A DNA stretch of 64,000 nucleotides from assembly GCF_015751895.1 (NCBI RefSeq), contig NZ_JADOTZ010000001.1:1178001-1242000 (forward strand). The letters run 5' to 3'. This document shows positions 51,285-59,855 of this stretch, one piece after another. The notes under the pieces were generated by a model. The model saw only the letters and a program-made list of their open reading frames with translations. It was not told where the DNA came from and searched no databases. Within the stretch, counting starts at the first letter, position 1. Every line of letters begins with the position of its first letter. Both the position numbers and the translations under genes were made by a program. The stretch is from Zhihengliuella flava (GTDB lineage: Bacteria > Actinomycetota > Actinomycetes > Actinomycetales > Micrococcaceae).

Positions 51285-51360
51285 AACGCGTCCGGGCAGT
51301 TGATCGGGTTGCGCGGGACACAGTGGGAATGAACGCGCCGGGGGCGGGGTTGGCACCGGT

Positions 51361-52359
51361 GTGAGTCTTCAGCTTTCAGTCCTCGATTTGGCCCCCATCC
51401 GCTCCTCGTCGCTGACGGAAGTGGGCGACGTCGCCGCCTCCTTCCGCGAGTCCGTCGCCCTGGCCCAGGAGGCCGAGCGCCTCGGGTTCCGGCGCGTCTG
51501 GTACGCGGAGCACCACAACATGCCCTCGATCGCCTCCAGCGCCACCAGCGTGCTGATCGGCCACGTGGCCGGCCAGACCTCCACCATTCGCCTCGGCGCC
51601 GGCGGCATCATGCTGCCCAACCACTCCCCGCTGGTGATCGCCGAGCAGTTCGGCACGCTGGCCACCCTGTACGGGGACCGGATCGACTTGGGCCTCGGCC
51701 GCGCCCCCGGCAGCGATCAGCTCACCTTCCAGGCGCTGCGGCGCGACCCGGCCTCCGCCGAGTCCTTCCCCCACGACGTGCTGGAGCTGCAGGCCTATCT
51801 GGGCACCGAGTCCCGGATTAAGGGCGTCAACGCCTATCCGGGCTACGGGACCAACGTGCCGCTCTACATTTTGGGTTCGAGCCTCTTCGGCGCGCAGTTG
51901 GCGGCCCAGCTCGGCCTGCCGTACTCGTTCGCCTCCCACTTCGCCCCGGATGCCTTGCAGCAGGCCGTGGCCGTCTATCGGGAACACTTCCAGCCGTCGC
52001 CGCAGCTGGCCGAACCGTACGTCATTGCCGGCGTCGGCGTGGTGGCCGCGGACACCAACGCGGAAGCCAACGCACTGCTGGAAGAGGTGCGGCGGGACCG
52101 GGTGCAGCGGTTCCTGGGGCGGAACCGCACCGAGCCGTTCACGGAGGAGGAGCTGGACATGGTCATGGCTTCCCCGGCCGGGGAACAGATCCTCAACATG
52201 CTCAAGTACACCGCGGTCGGCGATGCCGCGGCGGTGGGCGAGTACCTCGAGCAGTTCGCGCGCACGGCGGACGCGGACGAGCTCATCACGGTCCAGTCCC
52301 CGCTGGGCGCGGACGAACGCCTGAACTCGTTGCGCTTGACCGCCGCGGCCGTCCGGTAG
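51361..52359 (+). CDS. LLM-class flavin-dependent oxidoreductase
   Basis: A 332-residue luciferase-like monooxygenase of the MsnO8 group. Blocks: [19 protein letters not shown] at the N-terminus, [42 protein letters not shown] and [12 protein letters not shown]. It uses reduced flavin; the substrate is unknown. The GTG at 51361 has only a GGGGCGGGG upstream and may be read leaderless. It stands between the cspA terminator and the IclR gene, which converges on it. Confidence 0.9.
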   Translation: MSLQLSVLDLAPIRSSSLTEVGDVAASFRESVALAQEAERLGFRRVWYAEHHNMPSIASSATSVLIGHVAGQTSTIRLGAGGIMLPNHSPLVIAEQFGTLATLYGDRIDLGLGRAPGSDQLTFQALRRDPASAESFPHDVLELQAYLGTESRIKGVNAYPGYGTNVPLYILGSSLFGAQLAAQLGLPYSFASHFAPDALQQAVAVYREHFQPSPQLAEPYVIAGVGVVAADTNAEANALLEEVRRDRVQRFLGRNRTEPFTEEELDMVMASPAGEQILNMLKYTAVGDAAAVGEYLEQFARTADADELITVQSPLGADERLNSLRLTAAAVR

Positions 52360-52377
52360 CCGCGCGCGTGCCACTGC

Positions 52378-53199
52378 CTACCGCTGCAGGCGGAGGGCCT
52401 CCTCCACCTGCTCGGCCGCGGCACGCAGGTGCGGCAGCAGGTCCTCGACCCGCTCCGCGGGGGCCGCGCCACCCGCGCCACCGGCGGACATCGAGACGTT
52501 GACCGCGGCCACCACCCGCCCGTCGGGACCGCGGACCGGCACGGCCAGCGAGCTCAGGCCGAGCTCCAGTTCCTGATCCACGAGGGACCACCCCTGCTCG
52601 CGGACGCGCGCGAGCTCGGCGGCCAGCCGCGCCGGATCCGTCAGCGTGTGAGGCGTCAGGGCCTCGAAGGGGCCCGCGGCAGCCAGGGCCGCGGCGTCGT
52701 CGTCCCCCTCGCCGTGGGCGAGCAGCACCCGCCCCATGCTGGTGGCGTAGGCCGGGAACCGCGTGCCCACGGAAATGCCCACGCGCATGATGCGCCGGGT
52801 GTGCACGCGGGCGATGTAGACCACCCAGGCGCCATCCAGCACGGAGGCGGAGGCGGATTCGCCCACGGCGGCGGAGAGTTCCTCCAGCACGGGCTCGGCC
52901 AGCTGCGGCAGGTCGTGACTGGAGACAAACGCGTAACCGAGCCGCAGCACCCGGGCGGTGAGCTCAAAGTGCTTGCCATCCGTGCGCACGTACCCGAGGT
53001 CCGTCAGGGTCAGAAGGAACCGGCGGGCCGTGGCCCGCGTCAGCCCCGTCACCCGGGCCACGTCGGTGAGCGTCATGGAGGGGTGGTCCGCGCCGAACGC
53101 ACGGATCACCTCGAGTCCGCGCTCGAGGGATTGGACAAAGTACGACGACGGCGGCTCGGCCGCCGCGGCCGTCGGTTCGGGGGCGTCTGTGGCGGGCAT
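52378..53199 (-). CDS. pcaR: IclR-family regulator of the beta-ketoadipate pathway
   Basis: A 273-residue IclR protein. An N-terminal winged helix (TLTDVARVTGLTRATARRFLLTLTDLGYV, about 42-70) is followed by the effector domain (SASVLDGAWVVYIARVHTRRIM, VGTRFPAYATSMGRVLLA). It matches the PcaR/PobR/PcaU branch, which senses protocatechuate or beta-ketoadipate. ATG 53199 lies 16 bp after pcaJ, so it is the last gene of the pcaFIJ unit and should be co-expressed with it. Whether it activates or represses cannot be read from sequence. Confidence 0.88.
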   Translation of the reverse strand: MPATDAPEPTAAAAEPPSSYFVQSLERGLEVIRAFGADHPSMTLTDVARVTGLTRATARRFLLTLTDLGYVRTDGKHFELTARVLRLGYAFVSSHDLPQLAEPVLEELSAAVGESASASVLDGAWVVYIARVHTRRIMRVGISVGTRFPAYATSMGRVLLAHGEGDDDAAALAAAGPFEALTPHTLTDPARLAAELARVREQGWSLVDQELELGLSSLAVPVRGPDGRVVAAVNVSMSAGGAGGAAPAERVEDLLPHLRAAAEQVEEALRLQR

Positions 53200-53215
53200 G
53201 AGCGTTAGCGTACCG

Positions 53216-53869
53216 TCACGCCCGGGTGAGTTCGACCGGGATGCGGGCGGCCAGCTCCTCGAACGTGGTGCCGTGGACGGAGCGGACCGTGACGGCGCCG
53301 TCGCCGAGGAGGAACACGGCCTGCTCGGTGTAGATCCGGCTGACGCAGCCGAGGCCCGTGACCGGGTACGTGAGCGCCTCCACGAGTTTGGAGTCTCCCG
53401 CCTTGGTGAACAGGCTCATCATCACCCACGTGGCCTTGGCGCCGATGGCCAAGTCCATGGCGCCGCCGACGGCCGGGATGGCGCCCTCGGCGCCGGTGTG
53501 CCAGTTGGCGAGGTCCCCCGCGCCGGAGACCTGGAACGCGCCCAGCACGCAGACGTCGAGGTGCCCGCCGCGCATCATCGCGAACGAATCGGCGTGGTGG
53601 AAGTAGCTGGCGCCGGCCAGCTCCGTCACCGGGATCTTGCCCGCGTTGATGAGGTCGCCGTCGACCTCATCCGCGGCGGCCACGGGCCCCATGCCCAGCA
53701 TGCCGTTCTCCGTGTGGAGGGTCACGGACTGCTCGGCCGTGAGGAAGTTGGAGACGTTGGTGGGCTGGCCGATGCCCAGGTTGACGAAGGCGCCGGCGGG
53801 GATGTCCGCCGCGACCATCCGGGCCATGTCGTCGCGGCTCAGGGCCGTGTCAGTCGTACGCACAGTCAT
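53216..53869 (-). CDS. pcaJ: 3-oxoadipate CoA-transferase subunit B
   Basis: A 217-residue CoA-transferase beta subunit. The catalytic Glu is in HTENGMLGMGP (about residue 54) following VNLGIGQPTNVSNF. GGHLDVCVLGAFQVSGAGDLANW is typical of PcaJ/ScoB. With PcaI it moves CoA from succinyl-CoA to beta-ketoadipate. It lies 10 bp after pcaI and 16 bp before pcaR. Confidence 0.93.
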   Translation of the reverse strand: MTVRTTDTALSRDDMARMVAADIPAGAFVNLGIGQPTNVSNFLTAEQSVTLHTENGMLGMGPVAAADEVDGDLINAGKIPVTELAGASYFHHADSFAMMRGGHLDVCVLGAFQVSGAGDLANWHTGAEGAIPAVGGAMDLAIGAKATWVMMSLFTKAGDSKLVEALTYPVTGLGCVSRIYTEQAVFLLGDGAVTVRSVHGTTFEELAARIPVELTRA

Positions 53870-53879
53870 GACGAGTTCC

Positions 53880-54578
53880 TTACTTCTGCTTCGGCGTCAG
53901 CGCCGGGGTGGGGCCGGAGTCGATGGTCACGAGCGTGTCCACGTAGATCCCCGGGGTGACCACGTGTTCCGGGTCGATCTGGCCGACGGGGACGATCTCC
54001 TCGACCTGGACGATCGCCTGTGCCGCGGCCGTGGCCATGATGGGGCCGAAGTTCCGGGCCGTCTTGCGGTAGGTCAGGTTGCCGAACGTGTCCGCGCGTA
54101 GGGCCTTGATCAGCGCGAAGTCGGCGCGGAGGGGAGTCTCGAAGACGTACCCGACGCCGTCGATCTCCCGTGTCTCCTTGCCCTCGGCGAGCATGGTGCC
54201 GTAGCCCGTCGGGGTGAAGAAGCCGCCGATGCCGGCGCCCGCGGCGCGGATCCGCTCGGCGAGGTTGCCCTGCGGGACGAGTTCCAGCTCGATCTCCCCG
54301 GCGCGGTAGGCCTTGTCAAAGTGCCACGAGTCCGACTGCCGCGGGAAGGAGCAGATCACCTTCTTCACGCGGCGTTCCTTGATGAGCAGCGCAAGGCCCG
54401 CGTCAGCTTGCCCGGCGTTGTTGTTCACCACCGTGAGATCCCCCGCGCCGGACTCCAGCAGCGCGTCGATCAGTTCCATGGGCTGGCCGGCGTTGCCGAA
54501 CCCGCCGATGAGCACGGTGGAGCCGTCGGTGATCTGCGCGACGGCGTCCGCAGCGTGCTCTGCGATGCGAGGTGCCAT
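53880..54578 (-). CDS. pcaI: 3-oxoadipate CoA-transferase subunit A
   Basis: A 232-residue CoA-transferase alpha subunit. ATG 54578 (MAPRIAEHAADAV) fits the family start; the open frame upstream runs antisense through the thiolase. Glycine motif LIGGFGNAGQPMELIDAL is intact, and FSFPRQ-type and FFTPTGYGTMLAEGKE segments follow. It lies 8 bp after pcaF. Confidence 0.93.
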   Translation of the reverse strand: MAPRIAEHAADAVAQITDGSTVLIGGFGNAGQPMELIDALLESGAGDLTVVNNNAGQADAGLALLIKERRVKKVICSFPRQSDSWHFDKAYRAGEIELELVPQGNLAERIRAAGAGIGGFFTPTGYGTMLAEGKETREIDGVGYVFETPLRADFALIKALRADTFGNLTYRKTARNFGPIMATAAAQAIVQVEEIVPVGQIDPEHVVTPGIYVDTLVTIDSGPTPALTPKQK

Positions 54579-54586
54579 GATTACTC

Positions 54587-55822
54587 CTACTTGGCGTTGA
54601 CGTTTTCGATGACGACGGCGATGCCCTGGCCGACGCCGATGCAGAGGGAGGCGAGGCCGTACCGGCCGCCGGAGGCCTCGAGGCGGCGGGCCAGGGTGCC
54701 CAGCACGCGGAGCCCGGAGGCGCCGAGCGGGTGGCCGATCGCGATGGCGCCGCCCCACGCGTTGACGATGTCCGGGCTGCGCATCCCGGCGGCGCTCCAC
54801 TGGTCCAGGCAGGCGATGGCCTGCGCGGCGAAGGCCTCGTTGAGCTCCACGGCGTCGATATCCGCCCACGTCAGCCCGGCCCGGCGCAGGGCGAGGTGCG
54901 CGGCCTCGACCGGGGCCTCACCGAAGTACTGCGGCTCGTTGGCGAACGTGCCGCGGCCGATGATGCGCGCCAGCGGGTCCATCCCCAGCACCCCGGCGGC
55001 CGCCTCCGAACCGAGCCAAGCGGCCGAGGCGCCGTCGTTCATGGGCGAGGCGTTGCCCGCGGTGACGGTGCCGGTCTCCGCGGACCGGAACACGGTGCGC
55101 AGGCCGGAGAGGGTCTCGGCCGTCGAGTCCGCGCGGACGGTCTCGTCCCGGGTGACCTCGCTGGAGCGCCGGTCCGCCGGCGGGACGGGGACCACCAGGT
55201 TGTCGTAATGCCCGGCCTCCCACGCCGCGGCGGCGCGCTGGTGGGACCGGGCGGCAAACTCATCCTGGGCCTCGCGCGGGATGCTGTGCTTCTCGCGCAG
55301 CTGCTCCGTGGCCTCGCCGAGGGACACGGTCCACTCGGCCGGCATCTGGGGGTTGACGAGGCGCCAGCCGAGCGTGGTGTTGGCGAGCTCGAGGTTGTGC
55401 ATCGGGAACGGGCGCTCGGTCTTCGGCAGGACCCAGGGCGCGCGGGACATCGACTCGACGCCGCCGACCAGCATGAGGTCCGCCTCCCCCACCTCGATCT
55501 GGCGGGAGGCCATGAGCGCGGCGTCGAGCGAGGAGCCGCAGAGGCGGTTGACCGTGGTGCCGGGGATCGACGTCGGCAGGCCGGCCAGCAGGGTCGCCAT
55601 GCGCGCCACGTTGCGGTTCTCTTCGCCGGCACCGTTGGCGTTGCCAAAGATGACCTCGTCGATCGTGCCGTCAGCGATGGTCTGCGCGTCGGGGCCGGGG
55701 GCGCGCTCGAGCAGCGCTGCGATCACGTGGGCGGCGAGGTCATCGGGACGGTGCCGGGAGAGCGCGCCGCCGATTTTCCCGAACGGCGTGCGAACGGCGT
55801 CGTACACATAGGCGTGCGGCAT
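54587..55822 (-). CDS. pcaF: Beta-ketoadipyl-CoA thiolase (acetyl-CoA acyltransferase)
   Basis: A 411-residue thiolase. Active-site residues: Cys95 in NRLCGSSLDAAL, His in GGAIAIGHPLGASGLR and Cys in SLCIGVGQG near the C-terminus. The N-terminus AYVYDAVRTPFGKIGG is typical of PcaF. It splits beta-ketoadipyl-CoA into succinyl-CoA and acetyl-CoA, the last step of the pathway. First gene of pcaFIJR; a GCGCAC-TTAT-GTGCGC palindrome (55870-55885) lies about 48 bp upstream. Confidence 0.93.
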   Translation of the reverse strand: MPHAYVYDAVRTPFGKIGGALSRHRPDDLAAHVIAALLERAPGPDAQTIADGTIDEVIFGNANGAGEENRNVARMATLLAGLPTSIPGTTVNRLCGSSLDAALMASRQIEVGEADLMLVGGVESMSRAPWVLPKTERPFPMHNLELANTTLGWRLVNPQMPAEWTVSLGEATEQLREKHSIPREAQDEFAARSHQRAAAAWEAGHYDNLVVPVPPADRRSSEVTRDETVRADSTAETLSGLRTVFRSAETGTVTAGNASPMNDGASAAWLGSEAAAGVLGMDPLARIIGRGTFANEPQYFGEAPVEAAHLALRRAGLTWADIDAVELNEAFAAQAIACLDQWSAAGMRSPDIVNAWGGAIAIGHPLGASGLRVLGTLARRLEASGGRYGLASLCIGVGQGIAVVIENVNAK

Positions 55823-55869
55823 GAAATCTCCCTCGGCGTCCGGGGCACCACACCCCGCATGTTCGTCAT

Positions 55870-55885
55870 GCGCACTTATGTGCGC
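55870..55885 (-). promoter_or_regulatory. Palindrome upstream of pcaF, candidate IclR/PcaR site
   Basis: GCGCACTTATGTGCGC has perfect 6-bp arms around TTAT and lies between the pcaF start and the next gene. The link with the IclR regulator is inferred from position. Confidence 0.45.
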
Positions 55886-55937
55886 TCATTGAACTTTATC
55901 GCGAATCGAGGTGAGATGCCAAGGAGATCGCGCAGAC

Positions 55938-56499
55938 CTAGAGCTGCGCCAGCAGGTCCTTCCACACGGCTTTCCAGCGCTCTGCCGCGGCGGGGTGGGC
56001 CAGTTGGCCCGTGCTCGACGGAGATCTTCGCCTTGCCGGACGCCTCGGAGATGGAGATCGACGCGCGCGTGCCATCGGCAAAGTCAGCACGCCAATAGCA
56101 CCACTTGTCCGTCTCGCTCTGACGGGCCGCGCCGTCGAGCGCCACTCCCCCTAAGCCGCCGGCGGCGTCGGCCCGCGTCACGGCCTCGGCGAGCGCAGAA
56201 AGCGCCTCGCGCCGGGATCCAGCCCGGGTCTTCGACGCCGAGGCGGCGAACGTCCCGTCCGCTTTCTGCCCCGGCACGCGCCGTCCCACGTGCTGCTCGA
56301 AGGCGATGGCCACCGCTTGGGCCCACCAGCCGGGATTCTTGAGCTCCGCGGGCATCTGGGCCACGGCCAGTTCCGCGATCTGGGGGTGGGGAAGATCGCC
56401 GGCCCCGGCCGCGCTCAGGAGGCTCACCCAGTCGTCCCACGCGCGGTGCGTGGCCTTCTCGATGGCCGGTGTGTTGGATGCCTTGGTGGTGTTCGCCAT
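55938..56499 (-). pseudogene. Conserved hypothetical gene interrupted by a one-base frameshift near its 3' end
   Basis: ATG 56499 (MANTTKASNTPAIEK) begins a protein with WDDWVSLLSAAGAGDLPH, PGWWAQAVAIAFEQHVG, and RVPGQKADGTFAASASKT blocks, followed by YWRADFADGTRASISIS. After KISVEH the frame changes: the CCC run at 56008-56010 (GGG on the coding strand) holds one base too many. In the +1 frame the sequence continues GQLAHPAAAERWKAVWKDLL and stops at 55938-55940, which looks like the natural end. Without the shift the product would be about 187 residues. The unshifted frame runs on to 55876 with an unlikely Arg/Gly-rich tail. Function unknown; the type recurs in actinobacteria. A sequencing error is possible. 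Confidence 0.75.
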
Positions 56500-56548
56500 G
56501 CTCACAGCGTAGCCAGTCTCCGCGGCGCGGCCAGGGCCCTGCCGAGGA

Positions 56549-57760
56549 CTAGTTGCCGAACGTGTCCAGCAGGCGATCCTCGGCGGAGAACAATCCCAGG
56601 GAGTCGCCACCGTTGTTCAACACCGCACCACCACCGTTGTAGTAGGCGTCCGGGCTGTTGGTGCCGCCGGCGGAGTACACGCGCAGGGTAGCGCCGGGCT
56701 CCAGAACATACCCCTCGCCCACGCGCAGCACATTCGCCGCCGCGTCGCGGAGGTAGTAGCCGGAGACGTCCACCGCGGCCGGTCCCTCATTGACGAGGAC
56801 CACGTGCTCGCCGTACTCGTCCTGGGTATCGGATCCCGGAGCGTCATTGACGGAGTCCATAATGCTCACCCCGCGATGGCCGGGGAACACCGGCACGCCG
56901 TCAAGGTGACGCTCCAGCTGGATGGGGAAGTCCCCCGTGATGCGCTCCACGCCGAGCTCCAACATGTCTTCCATCGCGTCCACGGTGTTGACGGTGTACA
57001 CGCCGATCTCCAGGCCCTGGACCTGGACCCGGTCCACGCCCTCCTGATCCAACGCGCGGTAGTTGGTGCCATAGGAGTCCACGTACTCGGCCATGCGCGC
57101 GATCTCCTCCGCGGAGGGGATGGTCCCGGAGAGCTGCTGCAGGGGAATCTCCGGGGCCAGCTCGGCGAAGCGGACGTTCGAGTCCGCGTCGAAACCGATG
57201 ACCTCCACCTTCTCCGCCGCGACCAGCCGCTGCCACTGCGGCTCGGTGGCCAGCGCCTCGGCGACCACGGCCTCAATGCCGGGCGAGTTCACCGGGGACT
57301 TGATCTCGATGTAGACACCGGTCTGCGTGGTCGCGATCCGCGCGGCATCCCGCAGGTGCGGAATGGGCTCGCCGGCGAACGGCGGGCCGAAGTAGGAGCC
57401 GGCGTCCAGCTGCTGCAGCTCGGCCCACGTAAAGGACGTGATCGGATCGTTCACACGGTCGGGAAAGACCTCGGCGACGTTGGTGGTGCGCGCCGGGGTG
57501 TTGTCATGGAAAAGAAAGGGGACCCCGTCCGCGGAGAGCTGCACGTCCACCTCGAAGAAGTCCGCCCCGGAGGCGCGGCCGTCCTTGAACGCGGCCACGG
57601 TGTTCTCCGGCGCGGTCCCGGCGGCGCCGCGATGGCCAATCATCACGGGCTGCCCGGACTCCTCCGTCGGGGCGTCATCGGCGTGGACGGGTGCGGCGGT
57701 GACGGCCACGGTCGCGGCGGCGAGGACGGCGGCTATGCTGCGGGCTGAGCGGTATTTCAC
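56549..57760 (-). CDS. Secreted glycerophosphodiester phosphodiesterase with lamin-tail-like domain
   Basis: A 403-residue exported protein. GTG 57760 lies 5 nt after AAGGAG; the signal peptide VKYRSARSIAAVLAAATVAV ends near PVHA. The GDPD barrel (about 35-290) has VMIGHRGAAGTAPENT, FFEVDVQLSADGVP and a following FHDNT, giving His, Glu/Asp and His active-site residues. The last 110 residues (EYGEHVVLVNEGPAAVDVSGYY, NNGGDSLGLFSAEDRLLD) form an Ig-like lamin-tail domain. It should hydrolyse glycerophosphodiesters or teichoic-acid-like polymers outside the cell. Confidence 0.9.
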   Translation of the reverse strand: MKYRSARSIAAVLAAATVAVTAAPVHADDAPTEESGQPVMIGHRGAAGTAPENTVAAFKDGRASGADFFEVDVQLSADGVPFLFHDNTPARTTNVAEVFPDRVNDPITSFTWAELQQLDAGSYFGPPFAGEPIPHLRDAARIATTQTGVYIEIKSPVNSPGIEAVVAEALATEPQWQRLVAAEKVEVIGFDADSNVRFAELAPEIPLQQLSGTIPSAEEIARMAEYVDSYGTNYRALDQEGVDRVQVQGLEIGVYTVNTVDAMEDMLELGVERITGDFPIQLERHLDGVPVFPGHRGVSIMDSVNDAPGSDTQDEYGEHVVLVNEGPAAVDVSGYYLRDAAANVLRVGEGYVLEPGATLRVYSAGGTNSPDAYYNGGGAVLNNGGDSLGLFSAEDRLLDTFGN

Positions 57761-57913
57761 GGGTTCTCCTTGACTCACAATGATCTTCGCCCCCAACGAC
57801 TCCCCCATCCCACCGGCTCGGGGTAACGTGCAGGCAAGGGCCACATGAACGCTGGCGAACATCCTCGCCGGCCGGGCCGCCGGAGCAGGAGTCACCGCAC
57901 GTCAGGAGTTCTC

Positions 57914-58702
57914 ATGTCCGTCCCGCAGCTCGCCGCCACTCGCTGGTCCGCCCCGGATCCGTCCCGCCCCACCCTGCTGTTGGGGCCCTCGCTCGGCGGC
58001 ACGGCGGCAGCGCTGTGGCACCGCGCGGTACCCCACTGGGAGAAGGACTTCACGCTGGTCGGCTGGGACCTGCCGGGGCACGGCGAGTCGCCGGCGGCGG
58101 GAGCCGATTTCAGCCTGGCGGAGCTAGCCACGGCCGTGGCCCGGCTCGCCGAGGAGCACGCCACGGGGGACGTTCGCTACGCGGGCGTCTCGATCGGCGG
58201 CGCCGTCGGCATCCAGCTCGGCATCGATCACCCGGAAAGGTTCTCGGCCCTGACGATCATCTGCTCGGCCGCGCAGATCGGCACGCCGGAGGCCTGGCAT
58301 GAACGCGCGGCGCTGGTGCGGGAGGAGGGGACGGCCGCGCTGGAGGCCGGCTCCCGGCAACGCTGGTTCACCCGCCGCTTCCTCGCGGAGCATCCCGAGC
58401 ACGCCGAGGCGGTGCTGGGATCCCTGCGCGCCACCGACCCGGGATCCTACGCCTTCGCCTGCGAGGCGCTGGCCGGTTTCGACCAGCGCGCCCAGCTGGG
58501 TCGCATCACCGCACCGCTGCTGGCGGTGGCCGGCGAGCACGATCCCGTGTGCTCCCCCGCCGACGCCGAAGCCCTGGCGCGCGGGGCCGCCACCGGGCGC
58601 GCCGTCGTCGTCCCCGGCGTCTCCCACCTGGCGCCGCTGGAGGCGCCGGAGGCCGTCGCCTCCCTGGTGCGGGATCACGGCCGCCCCGCCGCGCGCCGGT
58701 AG
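57914..58702 (+). CDS. Alpha/beta hydrolase, 3-oxoadipate enol-lactonase-like
   Basis: A 262-residue hydrolase. ATG 57914 follows AGGAG. Catalytic triad: Ser in YAGVSIGGAVG, Asp in AGEHDPVCSP, His in VSHLAPLE. It is strikingly like the N-terminal half of PcaDC at 59856-61115 (LLLGPSLGGTAAALW, VGWDLPGHGES, IICSAAQIGTPEAWHERAALV). A second enol-lactonase, or a relative acting on another lactone, is therefore likely. It is followed 49 bp later by the hydratase-fold gene. Confidence 0.85.
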   Translation: MSVPQLAATRWSAPDPSRPTLLLGPSLGGTAAALWHRAVPHWEKDFTLVGWDLPGHGESPAAGADFSLAELATAVARLAEEHATGDVRYAGVSIGGAVGIQLGIDHPERFSALTIICSAAQIGTPEAWHERAALVREEGTAALEAGSRQRWFTRRFLAEHPEHAEAVLGSLRATDPGSYAFACEALAGFDQRAQLGRITAPLLAVAGEHDPVCSPADAEALARGAATGRAVVVPGVSHLAPLEAPEAVASLVRDHGRPAARR

Positions 58703-58751
58703 GGTGTCACGTGAACGACGCCGTCGGCGCCCCGAACGCGCAGGAGGAATC

Positions 58752-59849
58752 ATGGCCGCCCCCGCAGAGCACGTCCTCGCCCAGCTGGCCGGCCCGCTGG
58801 GCCTCATCACGCTGAACCGCCCCGACAAGCTCAACGCCCTGACCGAGGACATGGTCAACGCGCTGGGCGAGATCCTCACCGCCTGGGTGCACGACGACGC
58901 GGTGAAGGTGGTGGTGCTCGCCGGCGCCGGGGACCGCGGGTTCTGCGCGGGCGGGGACATCAAGGGGTTTTACGAGGCGATCGCCGAGGACCGGCACGCG
59001 GACTTCTTGCGGTTCCTCTCCCGCGAGTTCGAAGTGGATCAGCTGATCGCGACCTACCCCAAGCCCGTGGTGGCCTTCATGGACGGGCTGTGCATGGGCG
59101 GCGGCGTCGGGCTCGCGGGGCACGCGGGAGTGCGGATCGTGACGCCGCGCTCGCAGGTGGGGATGCCGGAAGCGAAGATCGGCTACAGCCCGGACGTGGG
59201 CGGCACGCACCTGCTCGGCCAAGCGCCCGGCCACCTCGGCGAATACCTCGCGGCCACGGGGGAGGCCATGGGCGCCGGGGACGCGATCGATGCCGGCTTC
59301 GCAGATTTTTGCATGGCCGAGGACGGCTTCGACGACCTGCTGGCCACCCTCCACGATCTGGCCGGCGAGGAGGTGGAGACCGCCGTCGGCATGGGCCCGC
59401 AGTCGGACCACATCGTCGCGGCCCTCGAGGTCCTGCTCGCCGTGCAGCCCCCCGCCGAGACCCGCCGACTCGGCGCGCAGCAGCCGTGGATCGACGCCGC
59501 GTTTAGCCGGGACACGCTGCCGGAAATCCTCGCGGTCCTCGACTCGCTCCCCTCCCCGCAGGCCACGGCCGCCGCCGAGGCCGTGCGCGCCAACTCACCG
59601 CTCTCCGTGGAGACCGGCATCGCGGCGGTCCGTGCGGCCCGGGCGGAGAACTTCCTGCCGGACGCGTTCGCCCGTGAACTGCGCATTGCCGAATTCCTCA
59701 TGAACTACCCGGACCTGCCGGAGGGCATCCGCGCCCAGATCATCGACAAGGACCGCAACCCCGCCTGGTTCGCCGCGGAACTGACGGCCGAGCACCGGCA
59801 GGCGATGGCCGACGTCGTCCACACCGAGCCGGGCACGGCCGGCCCGTAG
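58752..59849 (+). CDS. Enoyl-CoA hydratase/3-hydroxyisobutyryl-CoA hydrolase-like protein
   Basis: A 365-residue crotonase-fold protein. ATG 58752 follows AGGAGG. The oxyanion loop GFCAGGDIKGFYEAI and the segments YPKPVVAFMDGLCMGGGVGLAG and VGMPEAKIGYSPDVGGTHLLGQ are typical of HIBYL-CoA hydrolases, which are longer than simple hydratases. It probably hydrolyses 3-hydroxyisobutyryl-CoA (valine breakdown) or a related hydroxyacyl-CoA. It converges on pcaDC with 6 bp between the stops. Confidence 0.87.
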   Translation: MAAPAEHVLAQLAGPLGLITLNRPDKLNALTEDMVNALGEILTAWVHDDAVKVVVLAGAGDRGFCAGGDIKGFYEAIAEDRHADFLRFLSREFEVDQLIATYPKPVVAFMDGLCMGGGVGLAGHAGVRIVTPRSQVGMPEAKIGYSPDVGGTHLLGQAPGHLGEYLAATGEAMGAGDAIDAGFADFCMAEDGFDDLLATLHDLAGEEVETAVGMGPQSDHIVAALEVLLAVQPPAETRRLGAQQPWIDAAFSRDTLPEILAVLDSLPSPQATAAAEAVRANSPLSVETGIAAVRAARAENFLPDAFARELRIAEFLMNYPDLPEGIRAQIIDKDRNPAWFAAELTAEHRQAMADVVHTEPGTAGP

Positions 59850-59855
59850 CCGGCC

